From: a virus
DNA: 26,930 bases
IMG/VR virus record: IMGVR_UViG_3300031364_000012
Location: 1-26,930 of that record
Strand: one strand, 5' to 3'
Made by a program: the position numbers and the translations under genes. Under the pieces are notes generated by a model that was not told the origin of the DNA, did no database searches, and saw only the letters and a program-made list of their open reading frames with translations. Below are positions 7,222-13,929 of this stretch, in pieces; positions within the stretch are counted from its first letter, which is position 1, and each line of letters opens with the position of its first letter.

Positions 7222-8028
7222 ATGAGTGGTGTTATTAACAATGATGGGCGTCAGCCTGGCGGACCAGGCGCTCAGCCTGATGCACCTGTCGCAACGGAAT
7301 TGAAGGTGGGAGATAAGGTTTATACTCCTGAGAAGATTGCTGAACTTGAGCAAAGTGTGGCGAACGTTGGTGCTCAGGCAGAAAAGATTGCTGCGTTGCA
7401 GGAGACTGCAAAGAAGTATGATTTGACGCCTGAGGAGTTGGCTCGTCGTGCAGAAGGTGCATTTGGCAAGATCTTTCATCTGATGGAGATGGGGATTTTG
7501 GACGAGCAAGGAAATGTTATTAAGCAGGAACCGAAGAAGCCAGAGGAAGTGCCAAAGGCAACTCCTTCGGTGGTGCCCAGTGGTGCCCAAGACATGACCT
7601 CTGTTGAGGCGGCTATTGCAAAGGCGTTGGGACCGATCCAACAAAGCCTGAAACAATTGCAGGATAATGATAGTCGGCTCTTTAGGGATAAGGTGTCGGA
7701 GCACATTAAGGCAAGGTTTCCTGACTTTGACGACGAGGATGTGAGTATTGTTGTGGCCAAGGCCAGTACTACCAGAAAACCCTGGGAGGATGTGGCCAAG
7801 GATCACTTGGGCGGCTTGGAAGCAAGGAAGAACGCCGCGATTGAAAGTTTTGCTAAGGAACACGGGTTGAATATTGAGCAGTTGAACAAGTTGAAGGAGA
7901 TTAAGAAGGGTGGTGGAAGTGAAGCTCAACTGATTACGGAAGGGAGAAAGGTTTCCTTTCGCAAGGGGAAGAGTTCCATAACGCCGAGAAAAGCAACTGC
8001 TGAATACCTCAATCGTGTGTTACAATAA
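7222..8028 (+). CDS. Scaffolding protein (putative)
   Basis: Scaffold proteins organise capsid subunits into a prohead and then leave. This 268 aa protein lies directly before the major capsid gene and has the typical build. A disordered Gly/Pro/Ala head comes first, then a KVYTPEKIAELEQSV segment and a coiled coil (residues about 40-90). After it come a Pro/Lys linker (KQEPKKPEEVPKATPS), a second helical region (AIAKALGPIQQSLKQLQDND) and a basic C-terminal helix region (SFRKGKSSITPRKATAEYLNRVL), likely the capsid-binding end. It has AGGAGGG upstream, and the capsid gene follows after 14 nt. Assignment is by position and composition. A 10-bp tandem repeat (GTGGTGCCCA twice, 7570-7589) lies in the linker region. 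Confidence 0.8.
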   Translation: MSGVINNDGRQPGGPGAQPDAPVATELKVGDKVYTPEKIAELEQSVANVGAQAEKIAALQETAKKYDLTPEELARRAEGAFGKIFHLMEMGILDEQGNVIKQEPKKPEEVPKATPSVVPSGAQDMTSVEAAIAKALGPIQQSLKQLQDNDSRLFRDKVSEHIKARFPDFDDEDVSIVVAKASTTRKPWEDVAKDHLGGLEARKNAAIESFAKEHGLNIEQLNKLKEIKKGGGSEAQLITEGRKVSFRKGKSSITPRKATAEYLNRVLQ

Positions 8029-8042
8029 GGAAGGAGTAAGAA

Positions 8043-9419
8043 ATGGCTTACACAGGTTCTTCGGCTGGTATCCTTTCGAATTACGATGAGGTGTTGAAGC
8101 TTTTTTACACCGACGCAATTCAGGAACAGCTCAATCATGAAACGATTTTGGCTGACATGCTGGAGGTGAATGAGGATGACATTTCCGGTAAGGATGCTAA
8201 GATCGAATGTCACTATGGCAGAAGTGGTGGTACCGGAGCTCGAGCTGATGGCGGGGCCTTGCCTGATGCTGATTACCAAAAGTACATTATGGCTACGGTG
8301 CCGATGAAGTACAACTATGGGACGATTACCTTTTCCGGGCCGACCATTGCTGCTACACGGGCTGCTCGCGGTGCTTATGCAAGTGTTATCGATTCGGAAG
8401 TAACTGGGATCGTGCGCGATGTGAAGGTTGAGATCAATCGCCAGATGTGGGGAGCTGGGTACGGCGTTCTTGCACGGTGGAGAAGTGGTACCGGTACTTC
8501 GCACACGTTGCAAAAGATGTATCGCGGCAATGCTACAGGTGGCGACGGGTTCGGCTCGACCTTTGGTGCCAAGTATCTGAAGGAGAATAACAAGGCTGTG
8601 CCTGTTGTCCTAACTGTGGCCGGTTCGGTGATTACCGCAGCTACTGTTGATGCGACGAACATCGCGGTTTCTGCTATTGCAGAAAGTGCAACCTATGACA
8701 CCATTACCTGTACCGACCCGAGCGTTACCGAGGCTGCAGGCACGTTCTATGTGCGCCCTGCATCTTTGGTGACTTATGATGCCAGTAACGCCACCGGTGG
8801 CGCCAGATTGGAAATGATGGGGCTGCGTGGAATTGTTACCGACGAGGACATTGATGAAATCAACCTGACCGACCGTGCGAACAGTTATACGAGTCCGACT
8901 ACGGATACGCTGCAGGGCCTCGATGCCGACACGTACACTTGGTGGAGAGCTGTGGTTGATACGCATCCTTCTGGCCGGTACCTGGGTACCAGATCCTTGA
9001 CCTATTTACTGATGCAAAAGATGTTCGACAAGGTTGAGGACAATGTTGGAGAAGGAATGGGGCCGAACCTGATCCTACTTCCTAAGCCTATTCGCCGGGA
9101 ATACTTGGAACTTTGTGTTGCAGACCGTAGGTATGTGAACACAAACTTCTTCGACGGTGGTTGGAAGGGGATTGAGTTCAACGGTGTTCTTATGGCTACA
9201 GACAAGGATGCCATTGATGGAGAAGTCTACTTCTTGACCAAGGAAGATCTTCAGGTCTACCGGATGAGCGACTACTCCTGGATGGAGAAGGATGGGGCTA
9301 TTCTCTCTCGGATCAGTGGATACGATGCGTACGAGGCTGTGTTGTTTCGATATGCAGAGTTGGGCTGTCGGCGGAGAAACTCCCATGGCGTCCTGTGTGA
9401 CATTGCTTACACTGCATAA
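8043..9419 (+). CDS. Major capsid protein, HK97-fold type
   Basis: This would be the main shell protein, following the scaffold. At 458 aa it suits an uncleaved HK97-fold capsid protein. The N-terminal arm (YTGSSAGILSNYDEVLKLFY, residues 3-22) leads into an ALPDADYQKYIMATVPMKYN block and a long helix (VTGIVRDVKVEINRQMWG) corresponding to E-loop and spine elements. An inserted beta-rich section (about 185-245) then appears, with repeated A/T/V strands. The C-terminal part contains DTHPSGRYLGTRSL, PIRREYLELCVADRRYVN and FNGVLMATDKDA. The ribosome site is AAGGAGTAAGAA. Codon choice is richer in C-ending codons than in the neighbours, fitting high expression. A large hairpin carrying the repeated palindrome follows the stop. 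Confidence 0.9.
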   Translation: MAYTGSSAGILSNYDEVLKLFYTDAIQEQLNHETILADMLEVNEDDISGKDAKIECHYGRSGGTGARADGGALPDADYQKYIMATVPMKYNYGTITFSGPTIAATRAARGAYASVIDSEVTGIVRDVKVEINRQMWGAGYGVLARWRSGTGTSHTLQKMYRGNATGGDGFGSTFGAKYLKENNKAVPVVLTVAGSVITAATVDATNIAVSAIAESATYDTITCTDPSVTEAAGTFYVRPASLVTYDASNATGGARLEMMGLRGIVTDEDIDEINLTDRANSYTSPTTDTLQGLDADTYTWWRAVVDTHPSGRYLGTRSLTYLLMQKMFDKVEDNVGEGMGPNLILLPKPIRREYLELCVADRRYVNTNFFDGGWKGIEFNGVLMATDKDAIDGEVYFLTKEDLQVYRMSDYSWMEKDGAILSRISGYDAYEAVLFRYAELGCRRRNSHGVLCDIAYTA

Positions 9420-9429
9420 GGATTGTTTG

Positions 9430-9468
9430 CAACCAGGTAGGTTTCATTAAATGAAGCTTGCCTGGTTG
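9430..9468 (+). terminator. Long hairpin after the capsid gene, apex formed by the palindrome
   Basis: CAACCAGG (9430-9437) pairs with CCTGGTTG (9461-9468). With G-T wobbles the pairing runs inward through the 13-bp palindrome (9443-9455) to a tiny loop, giving a 39-nt near-perfect hairpin that starts 10 nt after the capsid stop. There is no T-run after it, so it is more likely an mRNA-protecting or attenuating hairpin than a classical intrinsic terminator. Confidence 0.55.
9443..9455 (+). repeat. Palindrome TTCATTWAATGAA, copy 2
   Basis: Perfect copy (centre A on the plus strand), between the capsid gene and the small gene at 9494 and 38 nt before its ATG. It forms the top of the 9430-9468 hairpin. 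On the minus strand it shares AAGCTTCATTTAATGAAA with copy 1. Confidence 0.9.
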
Positions 9469-9493
9469 TGACAATGGATTGGTTGAGGTGGTT

Positions 9494-9640
9494 ATGGGAA
9501 AGAAGAAAACGATTAAGGACTGGATTGGATTGAATCAGAAACACCCTGTTGGCAAGGCAATTTCGGAACATAACAAGGCGCTACGTGATGCGCTGAGACA
9601 ATCAGGCGGCTCCTCGGGTAAGAAGCCCAAGGGCAAGTAA
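9494..9640 (+). CDS. Small Lys-rich protein (48 aa), unknown
   Basis: The product reads MGKKKTIKDWIGL, then a helix (AISEHNKALRDALRQ) and a Gly/Ser/Lys tail (GGSSGKKPKGK). GAGGTGG sits just before the ATG; an upstream in-frame TTG inside the hairpin is rejected as start. Charge suggests nucleic acid or capsid contact, but no function can be given. It lies between the capsid gene and a probable head protein, and ends 29 nt before the latter. Confidence 0.6.
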   Translation: MGKKKTIKDWIGLNQKHPVGKAISEHNKALRDALRQSGGSSGKKPKGK

Positions 9641-9669
9641 CTTAACGAATTGGCTAAGGAGGCGGTAGG

Positions 9670-10275
9670 ATGCCTATTCAAGACAGAGCAATTGGCTGGA
9701 AGACATGTAGGCTGTGGATTCCCATTCGGGAGTTCGCAGGGTTTGATAACAATGGAACGAATGATCTTACGCTGAGTGAAGGGACTCCAACGCTGGAGCC
9801 GTTGACAACGAGTGAGATTGCTGGATTGCCTATGACCACGGCGGATGAGGTTTGCCATATTATGCCTGTTCCGTGGAATTTGGCAAGGGACAAGAAGGTG
9901 TTAGGAAGGATTGTCTTTCAACATGCTGCTGCGGGAGCTGATACTCCCATTTTTAAGTGGGGAGTTAAGTTCTTTGGCAAGCAGGATGCTATGACGGAGT
10001 TCGTTGCAGGTGCGGATACGGTAACTACGTTTGCTGCGCACACGTGCTCGACGAATAATCCTTCTCTTGAGGCCACAGTGTGGACCGATCTGGATTGGGA
10101 TGATTACCTTACTGCTACGGATATCATGGCAGCGATGCATATTGAGCTGGATGATTTGGGGAGTGCCTCGACAGATGAGTGTAAGGTTATCGGAGTGGAG
10201 CTGGCGTATGAGGTCGCAGCGACAACGAATCATCGACAGAAGACGGAACATATGGTAAACGAGCAGCCGGTTTAG
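9670..10275 (+). CDS. Probable head-associated structural protein
   Basis: This 201 aa protein has AAGGAGG seven nt before its ATG. It is beta-rich, with an early aromatic block (WKTCRLWIPIREFAGFDNNGT) and a middle with FKWGVKFFGKQDAM and Ala/Thr-rich strands. A late block reads CKVIGVELAYEVA, the pattern of jelly-roll or Ig-like virion proteins that report particle geometry or decorate the capsid. The place just after the capsid gene supports a decoration or minor head role. No exact family is recognised. Its stop begins a 98-nt structured intergenic region. Confidence 0.65.
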   Translation: MPIQDRAIGWKTCRLWIPIREFAGFDNNGTNDLTLSEGTPTLEPLTTSEIAGLPMTTADEVCHIMPVPWNLARDKKVLGRIVFQHAAAGADTPIFKWGVKFFGKQDAMTEFVAGADTVTTFAAHTCSTNNPSLEATVWTDLDWDDYLTATDIMAAMHIELDDLGSASTDECKVIGVELAYEVAATTNHRQKTEHMVNEQPV

Positions 10276-10373
10276 CACTGGTTCTCGGCCGGCCGGGAGG
10301 TGGACTCGGCCTAACCGGGTGTGGCAGGCCACCCTCCAACTTGCCACACCCTCCTTGGAGGGAAAGAAGTGTC
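10276..10373 (+). promoter_or_regulatory. Structured leader with possible pseudoknot over the ribosome site
   Basis: This 98-nt gap is GC-rich compared with its surroundings. GGGTGTGGCA (10317-10326) pairs perfectly with TGCCACACCC (10342-10351), a 10-bp stem. The 15-nt loop contains CCCTCCAA (10332-10339), the exact complement of TTGGAGGG (10355-10362), which is the Shine-Dalgarno of the next gene. Together these draw an H-type pseudoknot hiding the ribosome site. Alternatives exist: CCCTCC (10349-10354) can pair locally with GGAGGG, and CCGGTT (10267-10272) with AACCGG (10313-10318). It could be a translational switch or a terminator-like element. Confidence 0.5.
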
Positions 10374-11249
10374 ATGGAAAAGTATGAGAGTTTGAGTAAG
10401 GTTAATGTTGTTGCTACGTTGCGAAGCATTGGGCTCAAGATGGACGTGGCAACGCAAAGGTTTTCTTGGAAGCTTGAGCAAAACTTAAGTATTCCTTGGA
10501 TTGAAAATGGTGTGGATAGGAAGAGGAGTTGTTTGCTTTGGCTGAATTTGTACTTCAAGCATTTTGCATTTATCCCACGTAAGTGCTTTGGGTGCTGGAA
10601 GACTTATTGTAATCCGAGTTCGTTAAAGGAGCTTGTTGAAATCTATGAGTTTCAGCAAAAGGAGTCAAGGAGTGTTGTTGACATACCATGCAAGTGTGGT
10701 ATTGAAACAAGACCATTTACCGGAAATCTTGGTGGCTATGCTGCCTTTTGGTATAATCCCTTGGGATGTAGCTTGGCAGATGCAAGGGTCAATACAAATT
10801 TGCTCTCAGATGCATTGGGTAAGAAGCTGGCTCTTAAGCGCGGGTGCACAGAAATGGAGCAATGGACAAGAAGAAGATTTGGCTTAGGAAGTGATAAGTG
10901 GGATAAGCTTTTGGCTAAGAAGGCGGAGTTTCAAGAGGCTATGCTTGATGCGCTTGTAAGGATTGAAGGGAAGGTTGCAGAGCGGATGCCTACGGCTGTC
11001 GTTGTTGATGTGAAGCAGCGGTGGATTGAACATGCCGCTATGCATGGAGATTCGACCTACTTGGAGTATACGAACGGTCCTATGTTTCCCAAGTTGGTTA
11101 ACTATAGTTCAAGTAAGCATAACGCTGGAGATTTTCCTGGCTGGAGGAAAAGCGATGAAGGAAAGCAAGATCATAACGGAGTTTTCGAAGAAAAAGTTGG
11201 TGGAGCGGTTGGCCAAACGCAATGCTCAAGGATTGAAGGTATCGCGTAG
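10374..11249 (+). CDS. Unknown Cys-containing protein (291 aa)
   Basis: No family is recognised. A possible metal site is formed by C71, C74 and C79 (KCFGCWKTYC) with C106 and C108 (PCKCGIETR), resembling a treble-clef or zinc-ribbon arrangement. Later parts include GCTEMEQWTRRRFG and a helical region (KLLAKKAEFQEAMLDALVRI). The start is the ATG after GGAGGG (spacing 11); an earlier in-frame ATG at 10341 falls inside the stem and is rejected. The last 95 nt overlap the next gene in another frame, more than any other overlap here. The final residues could therefore be an extension caused by a shifted stop. It lies in the head-to-tail part of the operon. Confidence 0.7.
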   Translation: MEKYESLSKVNVVATLRSIGLKMDVATQRFSWKLEQNLSIPWIENGVDRKRSCLLWLNLYFKHFAFIPRKCFGCWKTYCNPSSLKELVEIYEFQQKESRSVVDIPCKCGIETRPFTGNLGGYAAFWYNPLGCSLADARVNTNLLSDALGKKLALKRGCTEMEQWTRRRFGLGSDKWDKLLAKKAEFQEAMLDALVRIEGKVAERMPTAVVVDVKQRWIEHAAMHGDSTYLEYTNGPMFPKLVNYSSSKHNAGDFPGWRKSDEGKQDHNGVFEEKVGGAVGQTQCSRIEGIA

Positions 11250-11661
11250 CGAAGCTGTACCGGATAGGGGTTTTGTTAAGCAGCTTAAGAAGCTGGACTC
11301 TTCATTCGAGGTTCTCTGGGATAAGGGATCGAAGAAATGGGAGATTTGGTCCTTTCCTGACGGTGGCGTTGAACCTTATATGGTTATGAAGGTGCAGACG
11401 GAAGGGAAGACGTTTAGGCAGCTTGGGCAGGACATCTTGGTACAGATGCAACAGAATGTTTTTATGGCGAATAACTTGAGCGCGAAGCAAATTTGCGATT
11501 ACTTGGATGAGATGGATACGCAAGAACAGCGGCGGAAGGAAAAGGATTTTCGGAACAAGATTGACGCGGTGGCGAGGGATACTTTTCTCTACACCCAAGG
11601 TGTGTTGCAGGTGCAAGTGCCAAGGACACTTAAGATAGAAAGGGCGGTGAGTTATGCCTGA
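11155..11661 (+). CDS. Unknown phage protein (168 aa)
   Basis: The start is set by GGAGG eight nt upstream of ATG 11155, inside the preceding gene. Longer in-frame sequence upstream is a shadow. The protein is basic at first (KESKIITEFSKKKLVERLAKR), then has an aromatic beta stretch (SFEVLWDKGSKKWEIWSFP, residues about 50-68). A helix GQDILVQMQQNVFMANN follows, and a charged helical C-terminus (DEMDTQEQRRKEKDFRNKID). The pattern of a small domain that reads FEVLWDKGSKKWEIW then LGQDIL is familiar from phage operons between capsid and tail adaptor genes, but no role is known to me. It overlaps the next gene by 8 nt. Confidence 0.72.
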   Translation: MKESKIITEFSKKKLVERLAKRNAQGLKVSRSEAVPDRGFVKQLKKLDSSFEVLWDKGSKKWEIWSFPDGGVEPYMVMKVQTEGKTFRQLGQDILVQMQQNVFMANNLSAKQICDYLDEMDTQEQRRKEKDFRNKIDAVARDTFLYTQGVLQVQVPRTLKIERAVSYA

Positions 11662-11911
11662 AAGAGTGGAAGACTACAAGATCGATCCGGAGCTAAGGGA
11701 GTTTGTTAAGAAGTACGAGAAGTTGGCTAAGCTTGGAGATCAGTTGCAGATCCAGCTTGCTGGTGAAGCTGACAGGTTGAAAACGATGTCAGATATTCTC
11801 TATGGAGTTGAGAAGCGTAAGGAAGCTATGCTTCGCATGGTACCGAATGGAGGGCAACGACGATTGCCAGAGCAAAAGGAACCCAACCCTAATCTTGCTA
11901 TCCAATACTAA
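11654..11911 (+). CDS. Small coiled-coil protein (85 aa), unknown
   Basis: Almost entirely helical: DPELREFVKKYEKLAKLGDQ (residues 11-30), then a charged helix with MSDILYGVEKRKEAML, and a disordered Gly/Pro/Asn tail. It overlaps the preceding gene by 8 nt, so translation is probably coupled. The stop is followed within 6 nt by palindrome copy 3. It may be a chaperone or head-tail assembly partner, which is inference from position only. Confidence 0.65.
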   Translation: MPERVEDYKIDPELREFVKKYEKLAKLGDQLQIQLAGEADRLKTMSDILYGVEKRKEAMLRMVPNGGQRRLPEQKEPNPNLAIQY

Positions 11912-11916
11912 TCCGT

Positions 11917-11929
11917 TTCATTTAATGAA
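11917..11929 (+). repeat. Palindrome TTCATTWAATGAA, copy 3
   Basis: Perfect copy (centre T on the plus strand). Symmetry extends to TTTCATTTAATGAAA (11916-11930). It is the only element in the 36-nt gap before the adaptor gene, ending 5 nt before the Shine-Dalgarno (GAGGAAGGGG) and 18 nt before the ATG. Confidence 0.9.
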
Positions 11930-11947
11930 AGGGACGAGGAAGGGGCT

Positions 11948-12790
11948 ATGAATACCTACGAAGCGATGGAAGATATTAGGGGAATGCTTGGTGAAGGCAT
12001 TGCTGCGCATTGGACTGATCTTATGATTCTGCGAGCGTTGGAGCGGGTGCAACTGCAGATGTATCGTAAGATGAGCATGACGATGGGGGATTGGTTTGTT
12101 AAGAAGTCTGATGCGTTGACGCCGAATGGAAGTGGACAGGTGAGTTTGCCGAATGATTGCGCGAAGCCTATCTATTTGGAGGAAGTAACGTCTGGGTATG
12201 AGATTCCGTTTTCGGTTACGGTGAGGCAAAGGGGAGCGTTGCGACAGCCTTCGACGGGTCTTGGTGTCTGCCAAACGCAAGGGTTTCTCTTGGAAGATGT
12301 TATTGAGGTTAATAAGGAAGGGTACTCGAACCAGGTGTATCTGTGGTATGAGAGGAAGTGTCCTGGGTTGCACGCAGGAACTGCTGCGGCTGGAGGAGCT
12401 GGAAGTTTGACGTTGCAGGATGCGATGGGAGCTTCGTTGGTCGATGATTGGTACAATGGACTTGTTATTGAGGTTGTGGGCGGGACTGGCGCTGGAACAA
12501 GGACAACGATTTCTGATTATGCCGGGAGTACGAGGGTGTGTACACTCGCTGCAGGGACCTTTGGGTCAGATTCTGTCTATGGGATAGTGCCTATTGTTCC
12601 GGAGGATTGTCATGATGCTTGGGAGCTGAGGACGTTGATGCAGTTGGCAAGTAAGCCTGGGGCTGTGGTTAATGATGAGCATTTGAAGTGGATTGCTGGA
12701 GTGGAAAAGCGTGCTTGGGATTCGTTTGAGGAATGGATAGAGACAAGGGTTAAGAACTCAAGATATGTTACGAGACGAGGAGTAGGCTAA
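11948..12790 (+). CDS. Tail adaptor (head-to-tail connector) protein
   Basis: This would join the portal to the short tail. The 280 aa protein shows the podovirus adaptor layout. It opens with helices (MEDIRGMLGE; LMILRALERVQLQMYRK, residues 24-40), has a DWFVKKSDALTPN strand region and a VSLPNDCAKPIYLEEV motif (65-80), and closes with helices (WELRTLMQLASKPG; KWIAGVEKRAWDSFEEWI). This recalls phage SU10-type adaptors and T7 gp11-like gatekeepers. Between them, residues about 142-215 form an extra Gly/Thr-rich beta module (VVGGTGAGTRTTISDYAG). It is preceded by palindrome copy 3 and overlaps the next gene by one base (TAATG). Confidence 0.75.
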   Translation: MNTYEAMEDIRGMLGEGIAAHWTDLMILRALERVQLQMYRKMSMTMGDWFVKKSDALTPNGSGQVSLPNDCAKPIYLEEVTSGYEIPFSVTVRQRGALRQPSTGLGVCQTQGFLLEDVIEVNKEGYSNQVYLWYERKCPGLHAGTAAAGGAGSLTLQDAMGASLVDDWYNGLVIEVVGGTGAGTRTTISDYAGSTRVCTLAAGTFGSDSVYGIVPIVPEDCHDAWELRTLMQLASKPGAVVNDEHLKWIAGVEKRAWDSFEEWIETRVKNSRYVTRRGVG

Positions 12791-13920
12791 TGTCTAAGAC
12801 TTTTACCGAACTTGGAGCACTGACAAGTCTTGCTGGTGTGGACGTTCTGGCCGTTGTGGATATGACGGATAGTACGACTAAGAAGATTACAGCAACGAAT
12901 ATTGCTGCGTTCTTGGCCGACTTGGAACAAACGTTGACGAGTAAGACGTTGACTAGTCCTGTGCTTAATGGTACGTTGTCTGGAACGGCGTTTCTTGATG
13001 AAGATGATATGGCTTCAGATTCGGCTATTGCTGCGGCTTCGCAGCAGAGTATTAAGGCACATGTGGCGAGTGGTGCTGTTACGTTTAGCAATAAGAATTT
13101 TAGCCAGAGCGGAACGGTAACGATAACGGATACAGGCGCGACGACAGCTGAATATCCATTAAAAATATTTACTCCGAGTCTATCCGACAGCGGTGGGGCT
13201 TATATATATTTTGGTGTGGACGAAACCAGTCTGGACCACGGATATCTTCGATTTTTCAAAGTTGGCGATGGAAATATAGCTAATTCTCTATCGTTAGGGA
13301 TTGTAGGCGTTGGCGCAATATTAAGGCTTGACGGTTCCGGCCACGTCGGTATCAACGCAGACAGTGACGGTGATACGCTTTATGTCTCAGGCACTGGGGA
13401 ATACACCGATACCTTGACGTTGAGCAAGGCCAGTGGGACTGGGTTGTCGGTAACGTCGGATATTGATTTTAATGCTATTGCAAGTGGTGCGACGAAGGCT
13501 GAGCTTAATTCGCGCTGCGACGGAGTGCCGTCTTATTCAGCGGCAGACACATCCGGCGTTACTGTCACTAGTACACCAACAACAGTGACTACACTTGATT
13601 TGGGAACTGTGACAAGTGGAGATGTTTTTTACATCGAGGCTGATATAGAATTTACAAAGGGCGGTACTGGCGGAAAGGATTATTTTTATATAAATAAAAG
13701 TAGCGGAACTGCTACTATTTCTTTTACGACGGGGAGTGAAATTAATGATAGTAATGATGCATCAGCATCAACGACATACGCTCGCCATATTGGCGGGATG
13801 TGCTTTGTAACAGGATCTGGGACGCTTGTAATGCGTCTGCGTGGAACTGCTACTGGTAGTGATGCGACAGTAGGGTCTGGATATGGAGATTTGGCCGCAA
13901 CTTTTATCAAAAAGCAATAG
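12790..13920 (+). CDS. Tail fibre protein
   Basis: Probable host-recognition fibre, 376 aa. The N-terminal residues (FTELGALTSLAGVDVLAVVD...TKKITATNIAAF) and the QTLTSKTLTSPVLNGTLSGTAFLDEDDMASDS...ASQQSIKAHV stretch (split here) are standard modules of tail-fibre attachment and shaft regions. The C-terminal part is beta-rich and ends GSGYGDLAATFIKKQ, typical of fibre tips. From about 13141 on, codons change: ATA, TTA, AAA and TAT become common against TTG, GTT and ACG earlier. This suggests tip exchange. The start is at TAATG after GAGGAG. Confidence 0.82.
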   Translation: MSKTFTELGALTSLAGVDVLAVVDMTDSTTKKITATNIAAFLADLEQTLTSKTLTSPVLNGTLSGTAFLDEDDMASDSAIAAASQQSIKAHVASGAVTFSNKNFSQSGTVTITDTGATTAEYPLKIFTPSLSDSGGAYIYFGVDETSLDHGYLRFFKVGDGNIANSLSLGIVGVGAILRLDGSGHVGINADSDGDTLYVSGTGEYTDTLTLSKASGTGLSVTSDIDFNAIASGATKAELNSRCDGVPSYSAADTSGVTVTSTPTTVTTLDLGTVTSGDVFYIEADIEFTKGGTGGKDYFYINKSSGTATISFTTGSEINDSNDASASTTYARHIGGMCFVTGSGTLVMRLRGTATGSDATVGSGYGDLAATFIKKQ

Positions 13921-13929
13921 GCAGGGCTT

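Noticed and set aside
7570-7589. Tandem 10-bp repeat GTGGTGCCCA in the scaffold gene
   Set aside because: Only two units, in a low-complexity linker; more likely a chance or slippage event than a functional repeat.
7033-7929. 298-codon reverse open frame under the scaffold region
   Set aside because: Antisense shadow of purine-rich coding sequence; no recognisable motif or operon context.
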